Source: Rhizomucor pusillus (lineage: Eukaryota; Mucoromycota; Mucoromycetes; Mucorales; Lichtheimiaceae). From it: a DNA stretch of 64,000 bases. Under the pieces are notes generated by a model. The model worked only from the letters and a program-made list of their open reading frames with translations, searched no databases and had not been told where the DNA came from. The position numbers were made by a program, and so were the translations under genes. The stretch spans positions 3,628 to 67,627 of the forward strand of contig FWWN02000674.1 in assembly GCA_900175165.2 (NCBI GenBank), in the 5' to 3' direction. Of this stretch, positions 12,452 through 26,376 are shown one piece after another (position 1 is the first letter of the stretch; every line of letters begins with the position of its first letter).

Positions 12452-14637
12452 ATGAGCTTACCGACATATGAGCAGGAGAAGCATCGTGACTTGACCGCCG
12501 ATATTTCAATCGAGGATATCGCAGCAGCTTACCCACCTGCAGTCCCCATATCCACGGAGACGGTATCAACGAGAATCAAAAAAAGGTTCACAACGAAAAG
12601 CGGTTGGATAGGCGACTATGACTATGGCGCGTTGTGGTAGGTTTATATTATCTTTACTATTTCCAAGCAGAATTCTTGCTCATAAATTCTGCAGCATGCC
12701 ACATATACCATTTTTGCGGAAACGAGCCAATCGCTCTCGTTTCTACAGTCACAACGAAGATCTTCCTATCATGCTGGCTATCCTTATGGGCATACAACGT
12801 AAGAAGATCAAAATACGTTGAAGTTACAATCCTGGTGCAAACTCATTACATATGGTTAAAGATTTTCTCGCGGTTGTTGGTGGGCTAATCACACCTACAC
12901 TGTTGATCTCTGGGTCCGGATCTAATGCTCTTAACCTCGATAATCAAACACGGACGTATATGATTGCATCATCCTTTATTGTAAGTAGTCAACTTAAGAA
13001 GCTGCAAAGGTGGAAAGAATATGAATTTAAAAAGCTCGTTGGCAAAGGTATCCGGGATAACAAGGTTGGTACATTAACCGTGAGATACAAGGCGATTCTT
13101 ATATACTTAGAATTTGCCAGTTTGGTATACACTTCGCGATTCAGAATACCAAAAACCAGATATTTTGTCGGCGTCGGGTTCGTGTTGAATGCCGCCATCT
13201 TACGCAGTCTTAGGGATAACTAAATAACCCACATATCAGCCTGCTCGAAGTCGCCGGCGTTGCATTCTCGGCTTTACCAGCAGCGCAAGCGCTTGTCTCT
13301 GCCATGTATGAGGGTTAGTCTCTCAAGTTAAGCATACTTGGATTAAACGGTTTCTAATTGACATTGCATGCTTAGACGGCACCTGCCAGAAAGAGGTGTT
13401 ATCTGACGGGACAATTCACTACCTTCCTTGCCCCGATGGATTTGGAGCTATCCTCGGTACGCAAATTGTAGGTTCTATTCTGTCGATTATTTTCAGCTTC
13501 ACATCGCCGCGTGTTCTTCGTCGTCTATTCCCCAAAGTCGTCACCGGTATCGTGCTATTCTCGATCGGCACCAAGCTGATCGCGTCCAGTATGAAGAGCT
13601 GGGGAGGCGGATCAGGACCATGCATGAGCAGACCAGAAACTGGACTTTTTGCGCTGTGTCCCAACATCAATGCACCCAATCCTCAGCCGTGGGGAAGCCT
13701 TGTCAACTTTGCTCTCGGTGCTTCTGTATTTTTTACAATCCTTCTGGTTGAGCTTGCGGGTTCTGTTTTTATGAAGAACATTTCTGTAGTTATTGGTTTA
13801 ATTGTCGGTATCATCATCTCTGTCGGTATTGGCAAATTCGAATATGCATCCATCGACGCCGCTCCCGTCGGACAATTCATATGGGTCAAGACTTTCAAGC
13901 TGTCTGTGTACGGTCCAGGCGTCATCCCAGTATTATTCTCGCAGCTAGCCATTATTATCGATAGCATTGGTGAGATCACGGCAGCGTGCGATGTGTCGCA
14001 GGTGCCCGTGGACGGTCCCAAGTTTCAGGAACGCATCCAGGGCGGTCTGCTCACGGATGGCATTCTCGGTATCTTTTCTGGCCTGGCAACGACTATGAAC
14101 ACGGTACTTTTTACCCAGAACAATGGAGTCATTGCTGTTACACGATGTGCAAGCCGCGTTGCAGGCTACATGTGTGCGGTTATTTTGATCGTATGCGGTA
14201 TCTTTGGCAAATTTTCTGCAACCTTCCTTGCTATACCGGACCCAGTCATTGGAGGCATGACCGTCTACCTGTTTGGGTCCGTCGCTGCATCGGGTCTTCG
14301 CATATTGGCCTATCTTGACTGGACTCGTCGCGACCGCATCATCGTTGCCTTCTCTCTCGCGATAGGTCTCGGCGTGCAGATGGTTCCAAATTGGTTCAAG
14401 TTTGTCCTGCCCAAGGTATCCCACCCGGCACTTCAAGGCTTTTACATGGCCATCACCACGGTTATCAGCACCGGCAACGTCGTCGCAGGTATCTTTGCGG
14501 TCATTCTCAACTTGGTCTTGCCGCACGAGAAGGAAATGGAAGGACAGCAGCTTGAAAGGAAAAAGAATGAACAACCACCTATGGGCGGTGCAGCTCGAAT
14601 GTTCTACGATGTGGAGCACGGTTCTGTTGAAAAATAA
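12452..14637 (+). CDS. NCS2-family purine permease (uric acid/xanthine type)
   Basis: Plasma-membrane proton symporter of the nucleobase-ascorbate family (UapA/UapC type), importing uric acid and xanthine. Exons: 12452-12636, 12695-12798, 12862-12980, about 13092-13177, 13240-13313 and 13376-14637, about 609 residues. Landmarks: GIQHFLAVVGGLITPT (the QH motif of TM1), SRFRIPKTRYFVGVG, DGTIHYLPCPDGFGAILGT, and the NCS2 signature TQNNGVIAVTRCASR (Q-N-N-G-V), which lines the substrate site in UapA. The last exon holds most transmembrane helices. All junctions are in phase except that the start of exon 4 is uncertain: the GTAAGT donor at 12981 needs the ACAAG acceptor at 13091 to stay in frame, which makes the loop about four residues longer than in UapA. 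Confidence 0.9.
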
Positions 14638-15633
14638 TAGATAAATTCTCGCATAAATCATTGTTAATTTACAAGACAGTGGCAATGATTAAAGGGAAAT
14701 GAAGACAAAATCATGTTGCTACAGTATACATTTTCCAGTAGTGTCTCAAATAGATAGAGGCAACGGAAATATGTAGGAGGTTGTTTTTTGGCCATTGCCA
14801 TGCTTACATATGCTTACAGCCACACGAATGATTGGCGATTCGCTATCAATCAAGGCAAGGAGGCTAAGGAAATCAGCGGTTGCAGTATGCATATTATCCC
14901 GTTGTGGACCCTGATGATTTGCAAGATCGAGAAGCAAAAATGGAAATGCTGGAAGACACCGGGAACAAACCAAGTGCAGTGACGTCTTCCATTACCCACT
15001 GACCATAGCTCAGTTGTTCTCTTTTTTTTCGGCATTACATATCTGGATGATGAGAAGGAATAAGTCCATAGTCGTCAATTGAGGCAAGATTGGAATAATA
15101 AATCAAGAGCAAAAATGCATTTATGAAATAGATTGATGCATTATGCAGGGTTAGCGACTCGGCACACGCTTCCTGCCCAGGGTATCGTGGCAAAAAGGAA
15201 CAGGTGGGGCGCTTTGTAGAAAGTCTAGCTAGTCCTGCTGGCTCATAACTTTATCAGAAGAGGGTTATGCTCGACCTAACCAATCGCAAGGATTCCACTT
15301 TACCGCAAATAAAAAAAAATGCTGGGGAAAGCTCAGTGCAGGTTTCTGTTAACTCAGCGTACACTATATTGAGCTGGGAACAGGCGGGAACGGTGTGGCA
15401 GAAGCTTCCCCACAACGTAATATATGTAACGTTACACGCGCATCCCGTTGCGAGAGTGCGACGAAACTAGGCCCCTTCGACAACAAGGATATGACACCAG
15501 AAAATTCTTGTAAAGTTTCCCGTTCCTCCGTGCGTTCGGTTCGATGGGAATCGGGTGCTGGGTAAACAATCCACCTGCAGTGTATAAAAGCAAGGGGAAG
15601 CTGGTGCTATTGATTGATCCCCGTCTCAATTAA
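14638..15633. other. Intergenic region and promoter of alpha-glucosidase A
   Basis: About 1 kb. Apart from the TATA box at 15583 no gene-like structure is seen. Frames are short and unconserved. Confidence 0.55.
15583..15590 (+). promoter_or_regulatory. TATA box of alpha-glucosidase A
   Basis: TATAAAAG lies 51 bp before the start codon at 15634, a typical position for a strongly induced fungal secreted-enzyme gene. The third copy has TATAAAGG at nearly the same distance. Confidence 0.65.
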
Positions 15634-18791
<3,158 letters not shown>

Positions 18792-20001
18792 AAATTGTAT
18801 AGTTAGCTATTGTCAGAGTATAAATATTATTACATATTATTATTACCACCCACCCTACTCTTGAAATGAGCTTACTTTTGAGGACCGATGCGAACACAAA
18901 CTGTGGACAGATCCACAGTCCTGGGAAGTAAAGAATTGATGGACTGACTGGATATACGCCGGGAAAGCTACACGCGAATGTAGAAATGATGTATCCAGCC
19001 AACAGAAATGGTTGGGAAAAGCTTGAACGGTTAAACGGCCTCAATTGAATCTGTATTGCTTGTTTTCATTGATTATCCTGAGTCTCTTCTGCGATCGCCA
19101 AACCAAAAAGGAAAGATGGGGAAGCAACGCCACCGCAGCGTAGTGAATACACGCTTAAAAACCAAGAGATGCATATCTAAATGCTATCTAGAAGAAGATC
19201 CCAAGCAATCATGGCCACCGTTGATCATGCTAAACTAGTGTCAGCTCTTAATTTACTTCAATAAATTAAAGTATCCAATACAAAGTATATGCGCTACTGT
19301 GGGCTATCATGCAAAGCACTGATAATGAATGTTCTCAGGTTTTCAGTTTCTCTTAACACCGTGTGAATTTTTCACAAATCAGTGAGGTATAATATTTCAA
19401 GGGTTCAACTCGATACACCAGGTTTTTTCTGACGCGTGCTAAGCAAAGGAAGAACGTGCTCCAGAAAACATTGATACATGGCTTGTGATTTCTTCTGTAG
19501 GAGCTTGCTGGTAACATGACCGGTTGTATCACGGACGGAAAGGTGTAGATCCCACGAACGTTACAATTCCACAAATGTAACATTTGGATCTCTTTTCCCG
19601 GTCTCTTATGAAGGGAACTGTCATACATGGCAACATTGAATCCTTTAAGAAAGGTTTGTCCCAGAAGCAGGGCGATGATGGCAACAGACAAATTCCTGGA
19701 CTCGGGATGAAGAATTCCAGTGTCCGACTGAGTAGAATTATATATCCATGATCGGTGGGCGGCCGGTTGCAAGGAAACTTGTACGTCCAACATGGTTACC
19801 GGGATGTCGGGCAACGGCGGGACCTGTTGATCAATGGGAAAATGTGGATTCGGGATGAACAGGAGTAACACGACTAGCATCGGTGTAGACAACCAGGAAA
19901 ACGTCTACTTTTCTACGAGATACAAGATGAAAGACTATAAATTGCGAACAGGATTTCTCCCTCAATTGAGCCTTACATAGCTTTCTAAAAACAAAATTAA
20001 T
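18792..20001. other. Intergenic region and promoter of alpha-glucosidase B
   Basis: 1.2 kb between two tandem glucosidase genes. A TATA-like CTATAAAT lies at 19935-19942, 60 bp before the next start codon. A 179-codon minus-strand frame at 19353-19892 has no recognisable domain and is judged to be chance. Confidence 0.55.
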
Positions 20002-23000
20002 ATGCGAGGCATTTGCCAAATTATAGTGGCTGTCGCCCTAACGGTCTCTGCCATCAACGCCCAGAACTATGGTAACTTGGAAGGTTTAACCCCCCACACA
20101 CATACAACAGTGATTTATACTCAACATCCCCACACCAGATATATCATCTTCCACTCCCGGTTACAAGATTAACGGGCAAGTCAAGCATACTAAAACCGGA
20201 TTGGAAATTCCGCTTGCATTCAATGCCCGGGGCAGCAGCGGTAAAGGCCAGGATCTGTATGGCAAGACCATCACTCAGCTTGTTGCCAGCGTCGACTACG
20301 AAACAGAGGAACGTCTTCACGTGAAAGTATGTACCGCCGTCTAAACCTTGATGACCTTCTATTAGTCCCTCCCCCATTAATCCTGCGACCCCCAAATAGA
20401 TAGCCGACAAGGATGGGAAGCAATTCCCTGTACCTGACTCGCGCCTGGGTATGGTGCGTCCCAAGATCAAGCACGCAGCAAAGAATACCAATTACGAATT
20501 CAAGTATACGTCCCGTCCGTTCGGTTTCCAAGTCATTCGAAAATCTGACAAGGAAGTTATATTTGATACTACAAACTATCCTCTCGTCTTCGAAGATCAA
20601 TATCTTGAAGTTTCCACTGCTGTCCCAGATGACACAAATATTTACGGTATTGGTGAAACCATTGCTCCTTTCCGCCGTGACAACGTCCAGGTAACGATCT
20701 GCATAGATATTTGGATCCGTGCATTGCATTCGTATCAATTATCTTCGTTTCTGTAGAACGTTACCACCATCTTTGCTCGGGATGTCCAGACTCCGTAAGT
20801 AAAAAGGACGTATATCCAGCAACGCTGCGTCGTACTCAAACATATGCATTTTTTTTACATTTAGATACTACGCCAATGTTTACGGTGCACATCCGTACTA
20901 CAATGAAATCCGCAGCAACGGCAAAGCGCATGGCACTTTGCTGCTGAATGCTCACGGCATGGATGTATTCTTTGCTGAAGGTCGCATCACATACAAGATC
21001 ATCGGTGGCATCCTGGACTTTTACTTTTTCATTCCCAAGGATTCCAAGCCCAACTCGGTTCTCCACTCGTACACCGATTTAGTTGGCAAGCCTTTTATGC
21101 CTTGTTTGTATTTGGGTGCCATTGTGTACATGCAAAACGTGTATCTAATTCTTTTCTTTTCTTTTTCTCCAGCTCAATGGATGTTGGGTTGGCACCATTG
21201 CAGATACGGATACCGGGACATTGATCACGTTCAGTGGGCTATCGACGGGTACAAGGAAGCCAACATTCCCTGTAAGTTTTTTAGCAACAACACAACTGGT
21301 TATCGTAAAAGGAACACGTAGAATTAACTCGAATGGTTGCGTGCACCAACAGTGGAAATTGCCTGGGTTGACATTGATTACATGGATAGAATGAAGGATT
21401 TCACCTTTGATCCTGTCAAGTTCCCGCAAGAACGAATGATTGCACTTAGCAAGCAACTCCATGCCAATAAGCAGAAGATGATCACTATGGTGGACCCAGC
21501 CCTGAGCACCAATACCACCTATGAGCCTTACCTTCGTGGTCGCGAGATGGATGTCTTCTTGAAGAACAGTGATGGCACTGAATTCGTTGGTCAAGTCTGG
21601 CCTGGCTACACTGCTTTCCCTGGTATGATGATGCTTACTCGACAAATATTGAAAGATTTATACTGAAACCAAACAACGATTTAGATTGGTGGCATCCAAA
21701 CGCTACCTCGTTCTGGGACAAGGAAATTGTCGACTGGATGAACTTGCTGGAGCTGGACGGTATCTGGATTGATATGAACGAGCCTGCATCTTTCTGCCTG
21801 GGATCGTGTGGTACCGGGAAGCAAGACACCTGGCCCAAACTTTACTGGGAAATGTCAGACGAAGAGTTCGAACAAGTGCATGCTCAGTGGACTAAAGATC
21901 TCGAAGCCTTTGGAACTGGAGTGCCTGGTGACAAGCGCAACCTGCTGTATCCCAAGTATGCCATCAATAACCAGGCTGGCAACCTCTCGGAATACACTGC
22001 TGCCATGACAGCCCTCCACTACGGCGGTGTCCCTCACTATGATTTACATAACTTATATGGCCACGCTGAATGCAGTATCACGCACGATGTAAGCATGAAT
22101 ATAAACCGACTCATATTACTGGACAGACAACGAGCTAACATTTTATTTATTAAGTCCATTCTCAAGTATAAGCCCGACGAGCGCGTCTTCCTTTTGACTC
22201 GTTCATCATTCCCTGGTTCTGGACAGGTAAATAATGCACATTTTCCAGCAGCAAAAAAAGACAAGGAGTTGCTAAACAAATACGCCTACATCTAGTATGC
22301 CGGGCATTGGACAGGTGACAACCAATCCACCTGGGCGAAGCTCAAGAACTCGCTTTCTGAGATCTTCAACTTCCAAATGTTTGGTATTTCCTACTCTGGC
22401 GCTGATGTCTGCGGCTTTGGACTCAACACAACGGAGCAGCTATGCACCCGTTGGATGGAAATTGGCGCATTTTATCCATTCGCTCGCAACCATAACCAAA
22501 TTGGCATGATTGATCAAGAACCGTTCTTGTGGAACTCGACCGCGGAGGCTTCCCGCATCGCCATCAATATCCGCTACACTCTGTTGCCATACTACTACAC
22601 TGTCTTTGAAGAATCTAACCGTCTCGGCAGTGCCGTGTGGCGTCCACTCATCTTTGAATATCCCGAGATGACCAGATACGCCGATAACTCGGTGCAGGTC
22701 TTGGTTGGTACCGACATTTTGCTTTCCCCGGTGTTGGATGAAAATGCGACCAGCGTCGAGGCTGAATTCCCACCTGGTATTTGGTATGATTGGTACACTC
22801 ACGAGGCTGTGCAGGGTGACAGCACCCAGACGCTCGATGCACCTCTTACCCATATCCCTATTCACATTCGCGGCGGTTCCATTCTCCCTCTCAAGACCCC
22901 CAAGTACACTGTTGATGAAACCTATGCTACGCCTTACTCGCTATTGGTCGCTCTCGATGAGGATGTCTCTGCCGAGGGTCGCTTGTACATTGACGATGGC

Positions 23001-23255
23001 CATTCGCTGAAGCAAAAGGCAACCTCCGATATTCACTTTAGCTATAAGCACGGTGTCTTGCAGGCCAAGGGATCCTTCAAATACAAGCATGCGGAGCAAT
23101 TGAGCAAGATAAGCATCGTCGGTGAAGGCGCAGATAATCTGTCCACTGCCATTTACAAGGGCAAAAAGTACAAGGTGTCCTATGCAGACAACACAGCAAC
23201 TGTCGATGGTTTGAAGGTTGATTTGGATCATCCGTTTACTATCCGGTTTCATTAG
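20002..23255 (+). CDS. Secreted GH31 alpha-glucosidase B
   Basis: Second extracellular GH31 alpha-glucosidase, head-to-tail with copy A. Ten exons: 20002-20071, 20139-20326, 20400-20690, 20757-20794, 20865-21103, 21173-21271, 21353-21622, 21685-22088, 22155-22226 and 22296-23255; phases close to 876 residues. Signal peptide at the N-terminus (MRGICQIIVAVALTVSAINA). Nucleophile Asp428 in WIDMNEP, acid/base Asp565 in HWTGDN. The first six introns sit at the same places and phases as in copy A. It then has introns before DWWHP and before YAGHW that A lacks, and lacks A's intron after RNHN. Exon layout is identical to copy C, so B and C are closer to each other. Likely role: starch and maltodextrin use. 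Confidence 0.95.
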
Positions 23256-23977
23256 AGAGATATACTGCAATGTAATCATATGATTAATAAATTATTGTGC
23301 AAATGCAATCTTTTTTACAAAATACTCGAGCCACATAATAGAAGGATCCATTTTTAAAATGTCCTTATACTGCGGAAATGTAATCGCGCTCAGTTGACGT
23401 CTCTACCACAAAAGCCGTCTCGGAATGGCAGAAATAACCAGCTTTGCTTCAGATGCTTATTAACAGACACTGTATTTCCAACCCAAAGGACAAAAGCACT
23501 CGACACAAATAGGCCTTGTTCCTTTCACCGTAAATTACAATCGATGGAATGCAAACATTAAATCCAATAGTCGAACATATCAAGGACACATATGTAGCAT
23601 CATTTCAGTGTTGGTATTCTTATTTAGTAGTTTGAGACAGTCATGTTAACTCCCTATCTGGCTCTCGTAAACTCGGCAATCCTTTCTAACAATATTTGCT
23701 AGACTTTACAGGAGATTATAACTTCAGGTGTAGCAGTTAAATTGTTCCAGTGTACGCAAGATCAAATACTGATGCAATGACTAAGCAAAATAAATAAAAA
23801 AGAGAGGGAAAGACAAAGTAAAGAATTGCTATCTTCAGGACCATGGAAAGTAGTGCAGGTTATTGTCTGAGTGCAAAAGTGGAAGGACTTTGAAATTGAG
23901 TACCACGCCCGCACGTCGCCTTGAAGACCACCGCAAGCTGCCCACTTGAAATCTTCCTCTTCTAAATATTGATCAGA
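23256..23977. other. Intergenic region between alpha-glucosidase B and eL8
   Basis: About 720 bp, AT-rich, with no gene-like frame. Holds the 3' end of the glucosidase gene and the eL8 promoter. Nothing else seen. Confidence 0.55.
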
Positions 23978-24974
23978 ATGGTAAGTACTAGAAGCATGAC
24001 GGTCGACAATAGCGAAAGAAAACGTGGTGCACGGAATGATATGATGAACGATGGATAACTGGATGGATGGATTGCTTGGTTCGAGAATGGTTTTGCTAAA
24101 CGTTGGGACAACATTGCGGCCGATGTCGACGTGGCAACATGAAATTAATTCTTTTGCTTGAATCGGTTTCTTGTAGGCACCTGCCAAGAAGTCTACTGGC
24201 AAGAAGGTCGCACCTGCACCCTACCCTCTCAAGGCTAAGCAGTCCGCCAAGGCTCCTGAGAACCCTCTCATTGAGAAGCGTCCCAAGAACTTTGGTATTG
24301 GCCAGGACATCCAGCCCAAGCGCGATGTCACCCGCTTCGTCAAGTGGCCCCACTACGTCCGTCTTCAGCGCCAAAAGAAGATCCTCTACCAGCGCTTGAA
24401 GGTTCCCCCTGCCATTAACCAGTTCAACAAGACCTTGGACAAGAACACTGCTACTCAGCTCTTCAAGCTCGCCAACAAGTACCGCCCCGAGACCAAGGCT
24501 GAGAAGCGTGAGCGTCTCCGCGCTGCTGCTGCCGCCAAGGCTGAAGGCAAGGAGGCCATGCAGACCGACAAGCCCGTCGTTGTCAAGTACGGTCTTAACC
24601 ACATTGTTGCCTTGATCGAAAGCAAGAAGGCTCAGCTCGTCGCTATCGCCGACGACGTTGACCCCATTGAATTGGTCATCTTCTTGCCCGCTCTCTGCCG
24701 CAAGATGGGTGTCCCCTACTGCATTGTCAAGGGTAAGGCTCGTCTCGGTACCGTCGTCCATAAGAAGACCGCCACCGCCATTGCCTTCACTGAAGTCAAG
24801 GAAGCCGACAAGGCTGAGCTCGCCACTTTGGTCTCTGCTGTCAAGGCTAACTACAACGATAAGTGGGAGGAAGACCGCCGTCACTGGGGCGGAGGTATCA
24901 TGGGCGTCAAGTCCCAGGCTAAGATGGCCAAGCGCGCTGCCGCCGCTGCCAAGGAAGTCGCTGCTCGCCAGTAG
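23978..24974 (+). CDS. RPL8: 60S ribosomal protein eL8 (L7Ae family; yeast Rpl8, human RPL7A)
   Basis: Structural protein of the large ribosomal subunit. Exon 1 (23978-23980) is only the ATG; a 196-nt intron follows and exon 2 (24177-24974) encodes the rest, 266 residues in total. A start codon alone in exon 1 is common in ribosomal protein genes. The L7Ae core is plain: [50 protein letters not shown] and [12 protein letters not shown]- and C-terminal tails are Lys/Ala-rich. Codon use is strongly biased to C- and G-ending codons, unlike the neighbours, as expected for a highly expressed gene; this bias also creates long open frames on the opposite strand that should be ignored. No C/D-box pair for a snoRNA is visible in the intron. 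Confidence 0.97.
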
Positions 24975-25239
24975 ACGTTATCTCCTCGGTTCAATAAATG
25001 TATTTTGCATTGTGTCCCTTGATGAAAAAAATTGTTACATGAAGGCGTGAAGAAAAACTGTTTATGTGCATTAATGAGCATATTGGATAGATAAGAAAGA
25101 GAGATATTGAGTGAAAACGTGGAAACTAAGTACAAAGTTTGGTTGGGATGAGCAACTTGGCCTAACAACTTGTTCTCCGACCTTTGCTGCCTGCCGTTGC
25201 CGCTCTCTCACACATAAACGCCGATCAACACCACCCAAC

Positions 25240-26040
25240 ATGCCGCGCCTCTACGACGAAGAACCGCGATCAATATTCATTATACCCAACCCGTTCCGTG
25301 CTTTGTCGCATAAAGCTCGCCAAATTGGGGTCTACTCTTCAGGAATATTGGTAAACGTTCCTCCATTGTCGTAGACCGCCTTGTGTGTATCCTCACGGAA
25401 TCGTCTTGCAGTTCGCCTTGGGCTGGTGGGTATTCATTGATGCGCAGGTTATGTCTTCACAGAGTCAGAACGCCAAGGCATATATGGGATTTGAAGATTG
25501 GGTGTCAGGCATCCTGGCAACGCTTGGCATGATTGTGTAAGTGTAGGACGGACCCGGATAGATACAAGAATAGCAGCGCCTCTTACAGCACCTTTCCCGC
25601 AGTATAAATTTAATCGACAAGTCGAGATTACACGGGGATGCATATGTGTACAGCGGAAGCAGTCTCGTATGGAAGGCTCGACTATTTCTATTCTTGGGTT
25701 TTGCGTTGATCGCGGGCGGCTTTGCAGGATCATTTGTAAGCATTCTTTGAGTCAAGGGCGCTGTTATTTTTATCAGCGACTAATGAATGTGTGGTATAGT
25801 GTACATTGATTATCAAGTATATTGTTTATTTCGATTCAGCGCAGCCGTACACGTATTACGGCGCTGCAGGCGTTGTGCAGTGCGGTCTTATTATGCTCAG
25901 CACGGTCGTTCTTTGGATCGCTCAGAATACACAGGAGGTAAAAATATATCGTCGCGTCGTCGGATTAAATCATCTTGGAAGCCAGCAATGAGCTGAAAAT
26001 GCATATCGATTAGGAATTTGAATACAATGTTCGTCTGTAA
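25240..26040 (+). CDS. VPS68: TMEM50/Vps68 family membrane protein
   Basis: Small four-helix membrane protein of the UPF0220 family. In yeast Vps68 works at endosomes in vacuolar sorting and lipid transfer with Vps55. Five exons: 25240-25350, 25412-25536, 25603-25735, 25800-25937 and 26014-26040; phases close to 177 residues. Hydrophobic spans: GVYSSGILFALGWWVFIDAQ, VSGILATLGMIVINLID, RLFLFLGFALIAGGFAGSF and VVQCGLIMLSTVVLWIAQN. The family features seen are the NPF...GVYSSGILF start of helix 1, the WWVFIDA motif and LHGDAYVYSG. The last exon (GAATTTGAATAC to TAA) gives the tail EEFEYNVRL; if that intron is not removed the frame ends at 25991 with a longer basic tail, so the C-terminus is less certain. 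Confidence 0.85.
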
Positions 26041-26376
26041 AACGACTATCAAGTATATATATTCCCTTTTACATATAATGGATCATGGATACTCGAATAA
26101 AATACGTAAAAAATAACTTTTTTATCGAGCCCTGGATTTTTGCAAGAGGATCCTGCATATCATGTCCTTGTTACGATCATGGGGAAAACAGAGCAGCACA
26201 GAAGCTTGTGCGACACGAACCAAATTTGTTCCAAACCCATTTTTTTCACGCGGGTCGACACGAACACTCCTTTTCCCACATCCCATACTCATTACCCTCA
26301 GTAAACCGACTGCAAATTCGTCGGCGCAACAGCTACAGTCTCCCAATTTACGGTCGTTACCAGTGAAACCGCCACA
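26041..26376. other. Short intergenic region
   Basis: 336 bp between the Vps68-like and RasGAP genes on the same strand. It holds the RasGAP promoter; no TATA box or other feature is obvious. Confidence 0.5.

Noticed and set aside
13945..14685. 246-codon minus-strand frame opposite the purine permease
   Set aside because: Antisense shadow of a conserved transporter exon; no recognisable motif.
19353..19892. 179-codon minus-strand frame between glucosidases A and B
   Set aside because: No motif or splice partner; lies in the promoter region of a TATA-driven gene. Judged chance.
23981..24176. Possible snoRNA in the eL8 intron (TGATGA box present)
   Set aside because: No CTGA D box at a fitting position and no terminal stem, so a C/D snoRNA is not supported.
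24096..24884. 262-codon minus-strand frame opposite eL8
   Set aside because: It is a shadow of the strongly biased eL8 codons; repetitive Leu/Gly/Asp-rich sequence, no domain.
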